Source: Clostridia bacterium
GTDB lineage: Bacteria; Bacillota; Clostridia; Oscillospirales; Acutalibacteraceae
Direction of reading: 5' to 3'
NCBI GenBank assembly: GCA_029226955.1
Contig: JAQXZA010000026.1
Coordinates: 1-37,027, forward strand
Length of the DNA: 37,027 nt
Shown here piece by piece: positions 1-8,640 of this stretch. Both the position numbers and the translations under genes were made by a program. Numbering within the stretch: the stretch's first letter is position 1; each line of letters opens with the position of its first letter. The notes below the pieces were generated by a model. It was not told the DNA's origin. It did no database searches and saw only the letters and a program-made list of their open reading frames with translations.

Positions 1-1
1 A

Positions 2-1324
2 GGTGGAGAGCTTTCTAACAGAAAATCTATGTTCTTCCCCGATAAAGAATTGAAGATGGAGTACCTCTCCGAGCAGGATAAGTCAGATATTAAGTTCGGC
101 GTTGAGCAGGGAGTTGACTTTATCGCTTGTTCATTCGTTTCCAAAGCCCAGGATATAATTGACGTGAGGAATTATTTAAGGGAATGCGGTGACGTAAACG
201 ACGATATCGAACTTATTGCAAAGATTGAAAACAGAGCAGGTGTTAATAACCTTGACAGCATAATAGAAGTCAGCAACGGTATAATGGTTGCAAGAGGTGA
301 CCTTGGTGTTGAAATTCCGTTTGAGGAAATTCCTATTATTCAAAAACAGCTCATAAAAAAGACAAGAAATTCTGACAAACCCGTTATCACAGCAACACAA
401 ATGCTCGACTCAATGATTAAAAACCCACGTCCGACAAGAGCCGAAACAACAGACGTTGCAAATGCGATTTATGACGGTACAAGCGTAATTATGCTTTCGG
501 GCGAAACTGCCGCCGGTGCATATCCGATTGAGGCGGTTAAAACTATGGCATCTATTGCCGAAATTACCGAACAAAACATAGACTATATCGGTAAATTCAA
601 AAAGCGTGATGTTGTTGAACGTCCCGACGTTACATCAGCAATTTCACACGCAACCTGTACTACTGCACACGACCTTGGTGCTACCGCAATTATGACAGCG
701 TCAAAATCGGGTGCTACTTCAAGAATGTTATCGAAATATCGTCCTGACTGTCCGATTATCAGCGGAACAACAAGTGAAAAGGTATGGCGACAGACAAATA
801 TGTCGTGGGGTGTTATTCCGATTAAAATTGAAGAAAAACACAACACTGATGAACTTTTTGACCATCTTATTGATGTTGCACAACAGCACGGACTTCTTAA
901 AAACGGTGACCTTGTTGTAATTACAGCCGGTGTGCCGCTCGGAATTTCGGGTACAACAAATCTTATGAAAGTTCATCTTGTCGGAAATATTCTTGCAAGC
1001 GGCAGTACAATAGTAAATAACATCTCTGTTCGTGGACGCATTATGGTATGCAAAACCGAACAGGAGGCTCTTGAAAACTTTACGGAAAACGAAATTCTTG
1101 TTATACACGAAACATCTAACAATATTCTGCCTGTAATGAAAAAATGTGCGGGCATTATAACTGAGGTTGACGGTCTTACATCTCACGCCGCAATAGTAGG
1201 TCTTGCACTCAACAAGCCTGTAATTGTCGGTGCAAAGAACGCAACCAAACTGCTCAAAACAGGAACTTATGTAAATATGGACGCCGGCAACAGCGTCGTA
1301 ACAACATCATCAGCAAAACTCTGA
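2..1324 (+). CDS. pyk: Pyruvate kinase, 5'-truncated by the window edge
   Basis: Cytoplasmic enzyme that converts phosphoenolpyruvate and ADP to pyruvate and ATP in the last step of glycolysis. The frame is open from base 2 (GGELSNRKS), which matches the middle of the catalytic barrel, so about 170 N-terminal residues lie outside the window. Visible family motifs are IAKIEN, the MARGDLGVEIP segment and the TATQMLDSMIKNPRPTRAE helix. These are followed by the allosteric C domain. The last ~90 residues (from about ISVRGRIMV) form an extra PEP-utiliser-type swivelling domain with the TSHAAIVG motif, as in Bacillus-type pyruvate kinases. The annotated stop is followed by a small DUF6774-type gene and a strong terminator. 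The upstream promoter is not visible. The identification is secure. Confidence 0.97.
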   Translation, partial: GGELSNRKSMFFPDKELKMEYLSEQDKSDIKFGVEQGVDFIACSFVSKAQDIIDVRNYLRECGDVNDDIELIAKIENRAGVNNLDSIIEVSNGIMVARGDLGVEIPFEEIPIIQKQLIKKTRNSDKPVITATQMLDSMIKNPRPTRAETTDVANAIYDGTSVIMLSGETAAGAYPIEAVKTMASIAEITEQNIDYIGKFKKRDVVERPDVTSAISHATCTTAHDLGATAIMTASKSGATSRMLSKYRPDCPIISGTTSEKVWRQTNMSWGVIPIKIEEKHNTDELFDHLIDVAQQHGLLKNGDLVVITAGVPLGISGTTNLMKVHLVGNILASGSTIVNNISVRGRIMVCKTEQEALENFTENEILVIHETSNNILPVMKKCAGIITEVDGLTSHAAIVGLALNKPVIVGAKNATKLLKTGTYVNMDAGNSVVTTSSAKL

Positions 1325-1381
1325 TTTTTGTACCGTTTTATCCCCTTGTTCAATATAATAATTACAGGGGTGCATACGGTT

Positions 1382-1543
1382 ATGATGTGTCCAAATGAGC
1401 TTGTAACAAGCATTACAGCTTTAGCGGTTGCTATTGCTGAGGGAAAATCGGAAGATGAACTGTCAGTTCTTGCCGCACTTTTCACTCAGCTTGGAGATAC
1501 ACTTGCAACCATTGCTGTCCAAAAGAGCGTATGCTCAAAATAA
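1382..1543 (+). CDS. DUF6774-type small protein
   Basis: A 53-residue protein beginning MMCPNELVTS and ending LATIAVQKSVCSK. It resembles the short clostridial DUF6774 family from memory of its 'LATIAAQ' tail; its function is unknown. I chose the ATG at 1382 because AGGGGTG lies about 9 bases upstream. The longer frame that opens at 1328 has no ribosome binding site and adds an atypical hydrophobic leader. Two cysteines, one near each end, and a mostly helical composition can be seen. It follows pyk by about 57 bases, ahead of the shared terminator, so it is probably co-transcribed with pyk. The family assignment is tentative, but the coding call is fairly good. Confidence 0.72.
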   Translation: MMCPNELVTSITALAVAIAEGKSEDELSVLAALFTQLGDTLATIAVQKSVCSK

Positions 1544-1550
1544 TATCGCA

Positions 1551-1591
1551 AAAACGGCATTATATCGCAATATGATATAATGCCGTTTTAT
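1551..1591 (+). terminator. Intrinsic terminator after pyk and DUF6774 gene
   Basis: A 16-bp perfect stem (arms 1551-1566 and 1574-1589) with a 7-base loop. The right arm ends in a run of T. It lies 8 bases after the stop of the small gene. Confidence 0.9.
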
Positions 1592-1611
1592 TGTGCTTTA
1601 TTTTGTTATAA

Positions 1612-1650
1612 CGCAAAAATATTCCCCTTTGACTTTAATCAAAGGGGAAT
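1612..1650 (-). terminator. Intrinsic terminator of the surface protein gene (minus strand)
   Basis: A 12-bp perfect stem, arms 1621-1632 and 1639-1650, with a 6-base loop. Read on the minus strand it is followed by ATTTTTG. It sits about 43 bases after the stop of the 635-residue surface protein gene. Confidence 0.82.
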
Positions 1651-1692
1651 ACCGTTAGTTCAAATCAACAATTAAGTAGTTAATCGTAAAGA

Positions 1693-3600
1693 TTAGTCCT
1701 TAACTGATTTTTTCTTTGAAACAAGAACGATTGCACCGAGAGCTGCAATACCAGCAACTACAAATACGATTGTCATTGTGCCGTTGTCGCCTGTTGCAAC
1801 AGTACCACCGTTACCGCCGTTTGTTGTGCCGCCGTTATTTGTGCCACCATTGTTTGTGCCACCGTTGTTTGACGGAGCTGTGCTTGTAGGAGTTGATGTA
1901 TTGCTGTTGTCACCGCTGTTTGAAGGTTCTGTTGAAGGATCTTCTGTTGAAGGTTCATCTGTTGATGGTTCTTCTGATGGATCTGTACTCGGCAGAGGAT
2001 CGTCCTGTGGCTTCTCTCCACGCTGTTCTGATACGAATTCGCCGTCGTAATCTTCCCAAGCACCCTCATTGTAGATGAACTTTGTCTTCTGCCAGCCAAG
2101 ACCAGCCTTTTTAGCTTCTACAGTAGTGTCAATTTTGTAAATCTGACCAGCGTTAGCTTCTGAATCAAAGTCGAGGTCAGCTGTCTGATAAGCATCGATT
2201 GTGTTTCCAGCTTTAAATGCTTCGTTAAGTTCCTTGTCGCTTACACCGCTGTTGAAGATAATCTTTGTTGCACCGAATGGTACGAGAGCCTGATAAATAT
2301 CTGTTCCAGGAATCTTTGTCATTTCAACGCCCGGGAATTCTGCACCGTAACCCTCACCGAAAGCATTTACTGTTTCGCCGAGATCTACATTCCAGAAGTA
2401 GATGCAAACTTTATCCCACTTTGTTTCTGAGTTGTCAAAGTAGATGTAGTCATCTCTTTCTGTTACATAATATTCAGGTTCTGATGGCTCTTCTGTTGAA
2501 GGTTCTTCTGTTGAAGGTTCTTCTGTTGAAGGTTCTTCTGTTGATGGTTCGTCTGTTGATGGTTCGTCTGTTGAAGGTTCTTCTGTTGAAGGTTCTTCTG
2601 ATGGTTCTTCAGAAGGTTCTTCTGATGGTTCTTCAGGAGTAACAGGTGCTACCTTACCTGTGTAGTTTACAGGCCAGAATGTGAAACCATATTCGTCCAT
2701 ATCCTCTGCTGTCTTTATATCATGAGCAGCTGAACCTTCCTGTGCAAGAGCAGCAGGATCAATGCTTGTTGTATCAAGTTCAATCTTGATTACATCTGTC
2801 TTATCAGTAATTGTTACTTTGCAGTTTGTCTGGCTGTTCTGTGTACGGTCACCAGGATTTCCGGTAGGATCCAACCACTCGTAGTCGCCCCAGCTAAGAT
2901 CCCAAGTTCCGTCTGCACGAACCTTAAATTCATAATCACCGGGTTCTTCACCTGTGATTTCTGCTGTGTAAATACCGTCGCCGTCAAGGTCTGCCATAGG
3001 AATATCGGTTGACCAACCTGACTGTGCAAAGTTACCTATTACACCAAAGTTTGTAGCCTTTGTCTGTGGCTTATAAACTTTGTATGTTACAGGCCAGTAT
3101 TGGTAACCATACTCGTCCCAAAGTCCTTCCATATCTTCAGCAATTTCCTTAGCTATAGAACCGTCCTGAGCAAGAGCTGCCTCAGAAAGTTTTGTTGTAT
3201 CAAAGTTTACATAAACAACCTGATCAGGATCTGTGATTGAGATCTTGCAGTTGTGCTGGCTATTCTGTGTACGGTCAGCAGGATTACCTTCATTGTCTAC
3301 CCATTCATAGTCGCCCCAACTGTAAGTCCAGTCTCCGTCAAGACGTACCTTGAACTCATAGTCGCCAACAGCCTCACCTTTGATAACAGCTGTGTAAACA
3401 CCGTCACCGTCAACATCTGTCATAGCAACATCTGATGACCAACCACACTGTGCAAAGCTACCAGTAATACCTACTGAATGGCTCTTAACTGTTTCTGTTG
3501 TAAGATCGCCAGCAGCAGATGTTGATACAGCAGCTACTGTTGCCACTGAGCCAACGAGTGCAGCTGAAAGTGCAATAGCAAGAATCTTTTTTGTCTGCAT
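1693..3600 (-). CDS. Cell-surface starch-binding multimodular protein
   Basis: A 635-residue exported protein. Residues 1-30 form a signal peptide. Residues 42-174 and 184-314 are two homologous beta-rich modules (core GDYEFKVR..W..SWGDYEW, then DRTQNSQ.NCK). They resemble the X25/SusE-F-like starch-associated modules of pullulanases and R. bromii surface proteins. Residues 383-515 look like a CBM26-type starch-binding domain (IYFDNSETKWDKVCIYFWN, FPGVEMTKIPGTDIY, ATKIIFN). Linkers are EPSTE pentapeptide repeats (322-375) and a TNNGG-rich stretch (535-600). The C-terminus is VATGD, a hydrophobic helix (608-627) and KKK, a surface-anchor layout. No catalytic domain is present. The likely role is holding starch at the cell surface, which is an inference. 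The ATG has AGGAGG upstream. Confidence 0.85.
   Translation of the reverse strand: MQTKKILAIALSAALVGSVATVAAVSTSAAGDLTTETVKSHSVGITGSFAQCGWSSDVAMTDVDGDGVYTAVIKGEAVGDYEFKVRLDGDWTYSWGDYEWVDNEGNPADRTQNSQHNCKISITDPDQVVYVNFDTTKLSEAALAQDGSIAKEIAEDMEGLWDEYGYQYWPVTYKVYKPQTKATNFGVIGNFAQSGWSTDIPMADLDGDGIYTAEITGEEPGDYEFKVRADGTWDLSWGDYEWLDPTGNPGDRTQNSQTNCKVTITDKTDVIKIELDTTSIDPAALAQEGSAAHDIKTAEDMDEYGFTFWPVNYTGKVAPVTPEEPSEEPSEEPSEEPSTEEPSTDEPSTDEPSTEEPSTEEPSTEEPSTEEPSEPEYYVTERDDYIYFDNSETKWDKVCIYFWNVDLGETVNAFGEGYGAEFPGVEMTKIPGTDIYQALVPFGATKIIFNSGVSDKELNEAFKAGNTIDAYQTADLDFDSEANAGQIYKIDTTVEAKKAGLGWQKTKFIYNEGAWEDYDGEFVSEQRGEKPQDDPLPSTDPSEEPSTDEPSTEDPSTEPSNSGDNSNTSTPTSTAPSNNGGTNNGGTNNGGTTNGGNGGTVATGDNGTMTIVFVVAGIAALGAIVLVSKKKSVKD
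2481..2636 (-). repeat. EPSTE-type pentapeptide-coding tandem repeat (linker)
   Basis: An in-frame 15-bp tandem repeat encodes EPSEE, EPSTE and EPSTD units, forming a flexible acidic linker between the X25-like pair and the CBM26-like module. A shorter copy of the same repeat occurs near 1921-1990. Such repeats often vary in number between strains. Confidence 0.85.
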
Positions 3601-4022
3601 AATAATTCATCCTCCTAAAAAATATTTTATTATGTATAAAGCCATATACATTCAGCTTTATTTATATATGATTATACAACCAAAAAATTCAAATTTCAAG
3701 TGTAAATTAACATTTTCCTATTCTTTTAATTTACTTTACAATATCTTTTTGTATAAAATGCCGTATCAAAAAAGCCCATATTTCTTTTATAAAAATATAA
3801 AAAATAAATCATTGTGCAATTTTACCATTTTATTAAAACATTTCTTATGCAAATTCACACTTAAAATGGTTACAAATTGATTACATTTTTGTTAATCTGC
3901 ATTTTAAAATCCGACATTATCTACATTATATAAGCATTTTCTGACGTTCAGACCGATGATATTTGACTTTTGTATGAGTTTATAATAGAATGACTGTATA
4001 ATAACGAAGTGGAGATAGCAAA
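3601..4022. other. AT-rich intergenic region between divergent genes
   Basis: This region holds the ribosome binding site, leader and promoter of the surface protein gene (minus strand) in its left part. The right half holds TATAAT-like sequences at 3981 and 3997, upstream of the zinc-ribbon gene, but neither has a well-spaced -35. No credible gene or RNA was seen. An 82-residue frame here has a Phe/Tyr/Lys/Ile-rich composition typical of random AT-rich DNA. Confidence 0.6.
3671..3699 (-). promoter_or_regulatory. Sigma-A promoter of the surface protein gene
   Basis: On the minus strand TTGAAA (3699-3694), a 17-base spacer and TATAAT (3676-3671) form a near-consensus promoter. It leaves a leader of about 65 bases before the ATG at 3600. 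Confidence 0.8.
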
Positions 4023-4541
4023 ATGAAATATTGTACCCGCTGTAAATTGATTTTTAATAATGACAATCAGAATATCTGTCCTAAATGCAGAAAAAAACTT
4101 ATATCAAACCCAAGTTCATATTCCGCCGTAAACGTTGTCACCGCAAACGGCTTTGAACTTGAACGCATACGCTCTGCCCTGACTGACGCTGATATTCCTT
4201 TTTCCGTACAGGAAACACGCAGTGATACGGGAATACAAATACTCAACTCTGCACCGCCCGAAAACTGTAATATTTTTGTGCCGCTCAGCTCTTATGATGA
4301 CGCAATAGACGTTCTTGTCGGCATAAACGCACTGAAAGACAACGAAATTCCCGAAATTGACGAAAAGACACAAGAGGAGTTAAAAAAAGTAAAAGCACAA
4401 GCCGAAAAAGACGAAATGTCCCCACGAAAAAGATTCTGGGTAAAACTTTTGTCACTTATCGGATTTTTACTGGTAATTACAGGTGTCGTATATCTTACTG
4501 ATTATCTTATGTCGTCTGTAAAGACATTTTTCGGTTGGTAA
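4023..4541 (+). CDS. Zinc-ribbon membrane protein with DUF2007-like domain
   Basis: 172 residues. The N-terminus has two CxxC pairs (CTRC at residues 4-7 and CPKC at about 19-22), a zinc-ribbon knuckle. Residues ~35-105 (VVTANGFELERIRSALTDADIPFSV, ending in FVPLSSYDDAIDVLVGI) resemble the DUF2007 'putative signal transducing' fold. A charged helix follows, then one transmembrane helix (about 138-160), placing the protein in the membrane with the ribbon probably cytoplasmic. GTGGAG lies just before the start. It appears monocistronic, with a strong terminator after it. Its function is unknown. Confidence 0.82.
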   Translation: MKYCTRCKLIFNNDNQNICPKCRKKLISNPSSYSAVNVVTANGFELERIRSALTDADIPFSVQETRSDTGIQILNSAPPENCNIFVPLSSYDDAIDVLVGINALKDNEIPEIDEKTQEELKKVKAQAEKDEMSPRKRFWVKLLSLIGFLLVITGVVYLTDYLMSSVKTFFGW

Positions 4542-4560
4542 TAATTTATTCCTGAAATTC

Positions 4561-4607
4561 AAAAAGCAGATAACTGCATACTATCGGGTGCAGTTATCTG
4601 CTTTTTT
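4561..4607. terminator. Bidirectional intrinsic terminator
   Basis: An 18-bp stem (arms 4561-4578 and 4589-4606) with a 10-base loop. It has T-rich flanks on the plus strand and A-rich flanks that give a T run on the minus strand. It lies between the convergent ends of the zinc-ribbon gene and the DUF1540 gene and can serve both. Confidence 0.92.
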
Positions 4608-4634
4608 CGGCTTTTGTGGGTTTTAATCAGAGGT

Positions 4635-4799
4635 TCAGCCTTTTGCCATAAATGACATACAGTCTGTACACTGATTTACTGTCGGGTTGGATTCGTGTGT
4701 GCCAATTTGTACGGTATCAAGTGAGCAGTAGTCCTGATTTGTACAGTGGTGCTGGCATTGTGTTACCGTGCATTGAATACTTTTGTTAACTGTTTCCAT
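4635..4799 (-). CDS. DUF1540 cysteine-rich small protein
   Basis: A 54-residue protein, METVNKSIQC at the start and MSFMAKG at the end. The cysteines fall in the DUF1540 pattern: IQCTVTQCQHHC, then YCSLDTVQIG, then QCTDCMSF. These are probably metal-binding. The family is common in clostridia and spore formers but has no settled function. The ATG at 4799 is preceded by GAGGAG about 10 bases upstream. It is transcribed away from the 54-residue gene on the plus strand and ends at the bidirectional terminator. Confidence 0.87.
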   Translation of the reverse strand: METVNKSIQCTVTQCQHHCTNQDYCSLDTVQIGTHESNPTVNQCTDCMSFMAKG

Positions 4800-4946
4800 T
4801 TTTTACGATCTCCTCTCTGTCCGCTTTAACGGCGGCTTTATTATAATTGACCGTTTACAATATAAATATACAGCTGTGTTTCAAGAATTTTTTTCTGCTT
4901 ATAAAAAGTCTTATACAATAAATAATATTGTTGAGGTGATTTTTAA

Positions 4947-5111
4947 ATGGATAATCATATATGTCTTTCAGAACTTCTTGACCAGGATATTTCAAGCTAT
5001 GAATTTTTTTATTCTCTGCCTGATGAAGTACGTCAGCGGATTGAGGAGGAAGACCCGACTTCATTTGAAGAAATGCAGAGAATTGCCGCCGAAGAAAAAC
5101 ACATTGTCTGA
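4947..5111 (+). CDS. Small acidic helical protein upstream of enolase
   Basis: 54 residues starting MDNHICLSEL. It is rich in Glu and predicted helical (FYSLPDEVRQRIEEEDP, then FEEMQRIAAEEK). The start has GAGGTGAT about 7 bases upstream. It ends 61 bases before the enolase start with no terminator between, so it may share a transcript with enolase. I do not recognise a named family. A longer frame across the same bases (4783-5139) is basic, lacks a ribosome binding site, and is rejected. Confidence 0.7.
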   Translation: MDNHICLSELLDQDISSYEFFYSLPDEVRQRIEEEDPTSFEEMQRIAAEEKHIV

Positions 5112-5157
5112 ATATATTTTATTTTTATGTCAAAAATAATTCCGTATCTTATTATAA

Positions 5158-6441
<1,284 letters not shown>

Positions 6442-6455
6442 ATATAATTCCATTC

Positions 6456-6490
6456 TAACCGAAAGGCATTATGTCTTTCGGTTAATTTTT
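6456..6490 (+). terminator. Intrinsic terminator of enolase
   Basis: A 10-bp stem TAACCGAAAG/CTTTCGGTTA (6456-6465, 6475-6484) with a 9-base loop, followed by ATTTTTTC. Confidence 0.88.
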
Positions 6491-6767
6491 TCTTACAGTT
6501 ATTACATTCCTGTAACCCTTAATTAAAAATTTAACTAAATTTATATTGTTTTTTCGGTATTATTTTATATAAATCAACGATTTTTATATTCCTGAATGTA
6601 AATGAATTTTGTACAGATTGCATATTCATCAAAAATTAAATTGTAATTTATGCACAATTTATCAAGAAATATTTTTCTTTTTAAGAATTATACTTTTACT
6701 TTCCGACCTCACATTCACATTTATTTGTCACTAATGGAATTTATGACCATTTTTTGAAAAAATACGC

Positions 6768-6796
6768 TTGATTTTTTGGAATCAGAATAGTATAAT
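6768..6796 (+). promoter_or_regulatory. Sigma-A promoter of the 260-aa surface protein
   Basis: TTGATT (6768-6773), a 17-base spacer and a perfect TATAAT (6791-6796). The predicted leader is about 50 bases, ending with GGGAGGAA before the ATG. Confidence 0.85.
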
Positions 6797-6852
6797 CAAT
6801 TCAATGAAACTGAATAGGTAGTTTCAAAATATTTTTTGGGAGGAATTTTACA

Positions 6853-7635
6853 ATGAATAAGTCAAAAATTCTCAGTGTTGCTCTTGCAGGTGCTCTCGTA
6901 GCTTCTGTTGCAGCCGTTTCAACAATCAGTGCATCAGCTCTTTCTTCTGATGAAGTTAAATCACACAAAGTAGGTATCACAGGTGCTTTTGCAGAATGCA
7001 ACAGCTGGAACGATGATATTGAAATGACTGATAATGGTGACGGCACATATTCAGCTGAAATCACAAATCAGGAACCAGGCGACTATGAATTTAAGGTTCG
7101 TCTTGATGGTTCATGGGATTACAGCTGGGGTGATTACGAGTGGGAAGACGCTGCCGGCAATCCTGGTGACCGTACACAGAACAGCCAGACAAACTGCAAA
7201 GTTACAGTTGCTAACAAAACAGATGTAATCAAAGTAACATTTGATACAACAAAGATTTCTGACAAAGCTCTTGCTCAGGACGGTTCAACTGCTAAGGAAC
7301 TCGAAGGTCCGGACGATGAATTTGCTTACAATTTCTGGCCTGTAACATACACAGTTGAGGCTGGTGCTGCTGATGAACCAGCTACTGACGAACCAGCTAC
7401 TGATACTCCAGCTACTGACACTCCGGCTACTGACACTCCGGCTACCGACACTCCGGCTACTGATGCTCCAGCTACTGATACTCCAGCTGCTGACGCTCCG
7501 GCTACTACTGAAACATCAGACACAAAGACAGTTGCAACAGGCGACACAACATCAGCTATCGCTCTTGTAGGTGTTGTTCTTGCATCACTCGGAACAGCTG
7601 TTGTTATGACAAAGAAAGCTTCTTCTAAGGACTAA
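6853..7635 (+). CDS. Single-module surface protein, paralogue of the starch-binding protein
   Basis: 260 residues. A signal peptide (1-30) is followed by one X25-like module (39-168: VGITGAFAECNSW, GDYEFKVRLDGSW, SWGDYEWEDAAGNPGDRTQN, NFWPVTY). It is closely similar to the two modules of the 635-residue protein at 1693-3600. A PATDT pentapeptide linker (175-217) then leads to VATGD (227-231), a hydrophobic helix (234-252) and a KK/SSKD tail. It has no catalytic domain and is probably displayed on the envelope as a small carbohydrate-binding protein. The two genes flank enolase on opposite strands, and duplication is the simplest explanation. Ligand specificity (starch) is inferred from family resemblance only. 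Confidence 0.85.
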   Translation: MNKSKILSVALAGALVASVAAVSTISASALSSDEVKSHKVGITGAFAECNSWNDDIEMTDNGDGTYSAEITNQEPGDYEFKVRLDGSWDYSWGDYEWEDAAGNPGDRTQNSQTNCKVTVANKTDVIKVTFDTTKISDKALAQDGSTAKELEGPDDEFAYNFWPVTYTVEAGAADEPATDEPATDTPATDTPATDTPATDTPATDAPATDTPAADAPATTETSDTKTVATGDTTSAIALVGVVLASLGTAVVMTKKASSKD

Positions 7636-7676
7636 TTTGTAATAATATTACATTTAATGCTTAAAAGCTAATACTT

Positions 7677-7714
7677 AAAAAGCCGATTGTTCGCTATGCG
7701 GACAGTCGGTTTTT
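7677..7714 (+). terminator. Intrinsic terminator of the 260-aa surface protein
   Basis: An imperfect hairpin (AAAAAGCCGATTGTTCGC pairing with GCGGACAGTCGGTTTTT), with one bulged G, ending in a T run. Confidence 0.8.
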
Positions 7715-7730
7715 GTTTTGTCTTTAAACG

Positions 7731-7767
7731 TAAAAATGCAGTGACAACCGTTTTGGCTATCACTGCG
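7731..7767 (-). terminator. Intrinsic terminator of pduL
   Basis: On the minus strand a GCAGTGA/TCACTGC stem (7738-7744, 7760-7766), extended inside by GCC/GGT pairing, is followed by ATTTTTA. It lies about 75 bases after the pduL stop. Confidence 0.72.
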
Positions 7768-7789
7768 TTTAATAATTATTTTCGTTTTT

Positions 7790-7843
7790 TCAAAAAACTG
7801 CGGTTACGATAATTACGCATTACGAATTACGCATTACGCATTA
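7790..7843 (-). repeat. Heptanucleotide repeat tract at the pduL stop codon
   Basis: Read on the minus strand it is a run of NCGTAAT heptamers (GCGTAAT, GCGTAAT, TCGTAAT, GCGTAAT) followed by a diverged tail TTATCGTAACCGCAG. The TAA stop of pduL is directly at the first repeat boundary. It belongs to the same family as the tracts at 12636, 19167 and 24737. Confidence 0.85.
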
Positions 7844-8407
7844 TTTTATGATTTCGCCTTCGGCATTGCCGGTAAGACCAGCAGCATTTGATTCGTCAGT
7901 GTCAATGTGCATAGCCGGTGCGAATTTCGGGCTTACTCTGATTACAACATCACCAAAAACAAGTTTTCTGCCCTCTCCGCCTACTGCAACGCTGACAATT
8001 TCTTTTTCTTTAACGCCAAATTCCTCAGCCTTTTCAGGTGTAAGGTGAATATGTCTTTTTGCGGCAATAACTCCGCAAGAAATTTCAACTTCACCGTTTG
8101 GCCCTACAAGTTTACAGCCCGGTGTGCCGTCAATGTCGCCTGATTCACGTACAGGTGCGGCAATACCAAGTTTGCGAGCCTCAGTAAGAGAAACTTCAAC
8201 CTGGTCTGCACTGCGGACAGGTCCGAGTATTGACGCTTTCATTTCGCCCTTAGGACCAACGATTGTAATTTTTTCATTTGATACAAACTGTCCCGGCTGT
8301 GAAAGGTCTTTTTTCTTTGTGAGTTCTGCACCCTTACCGAAAAGTTTTTCAAAAGTTTCCTGTGTTACGTGAACGTGACGTGCTGATGTTTCAACAAGTA
8401 TTTTCAT
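7841..8407 (-). CDS. pduL: PduL-type phosphate acyltransferase (phosphotransacetylase)
   Basis: 188 residues. PduL enzymes move an acyl group between CoA and phosphate (acetyl-CoA or propanoyl-CoA to the acyl phosphate), feeding ATP formation by acetate kinase. Both tandem PTAC lobes are visible, each with its metal-binding HxH segment: ARHVHVTQETFEKLFG near residue 10 and KRHIHLTPEKAEEFGV near residue 115. The N-terminus is short and lacks a microcompartment-targeting extension. No shell genes are nearby, so a general acetate-forming role is more likely than propanediol use. GGAG precedes the ATG. The upstream region holds a promoter with an overlapping palindrome. Confidence 0.93.
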   Translation of the reverse strand: MKILVETSARHVHVTQETFEKLFGKGAELTKKKDLSQPGQFVSNEKITIVGPKGEMKASILGPVRSADQVEVSLTEARKLGIAAPVRESGDIDGTPGCKLVGPNGEVEISCGVIAAKRHIHLTPEKAEEFGVKEKEIVSVAVGGEGRKLVFGDVVIRVSPKFAPAMHIDTDESNAAGLTGNAEGEIIK

Positions 8408-8424
8408 TTTTATTTCTCCATTCC

Positions 8425-8469
8425 CTGTACTATAATTTAATTATGGTACAGATTTAATTTCGTTATCAA
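8425..8469 (-). promoter_or_regulatory. pduL promoter with overlapping palindromic operator
   Basis: Minus-strand TTGATA (8469-8464), an 18-base spacer and CATAAT (8445-8440). The -10 lies inside a 27-bp palindrome (8425-8451) whose arms CTGTACYATAATT match at 12 of 13 positions. A repressor binding there would block the promoter. The regulator is not identifiable from this window. Confidence 0.68.
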
Positions 8470-8567
8470 GTTAATTTTACAACTGTTTTTACAAAAAGTA
8501 AAGTAAAAAATAAGTTTTGAAACAACAAAATTGCTAATCTGTTTTTATCTTTTCTTTGCAAACTACG

Positions 8568-8596
8568 TTGATATTTGTCAATAGTTGTGGTATCAT
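8568..8596 (+). promoter_or_regulatory. Sigma-A promoter of the DUF389 gene
   Basis: TTGATA (8568-8573), a 17-base spacer and TATCAT (8591-8596). It is about 45 bases before the start codon. Confidence 0.7.
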
Positions 8597-8640
8597 TTTT
8601 GCGTAAAAATAAAAATTCAGATTTGTGAGGTCATAACATA

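Larger units (their letters stand above)
6442..6852. other. AT-rich intergenic region before the 260-aa surface protein
   Basis: It begins with the enolase terminator and ends with a strong promoter and leader for the downstream gene. The 280 bases between (about 6491-6767) are very AT-rich, and I see no open gene or clear RNA structure in them. A 7-bp hairpin (TGAAACT 6805-6811, AGTTTCA 6820-6826) lies in the leader just after the transcription start. Confidence 0.6.

Noticed and set aside
2265-2642. Leucine-rich ORFs antisense to the EPSTE linker
   Set aside because: Produced by the tandem repeat read in another frame; no start signals and very biased composition.
3632-3880. 82-residue plus-strand ORF in the AT-rich gap
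   Set aside because: Tyr/Phe/Lys/Ile-rich composition, no ribosome binding site, overlaps the promoter and leader of the surface protein gene.
4783-5139. 118-residue ORF over the small gene before enolase
   Set aside because: Shadow in another frame of the better supported 54-aa gene (4947-5111), which has a ribosome binding site.
7326-7547. Valine/alanine-rich ORF antisense to the PATDT linker
   Set aside because: Repeat shadow of the 260-aa surface protein.
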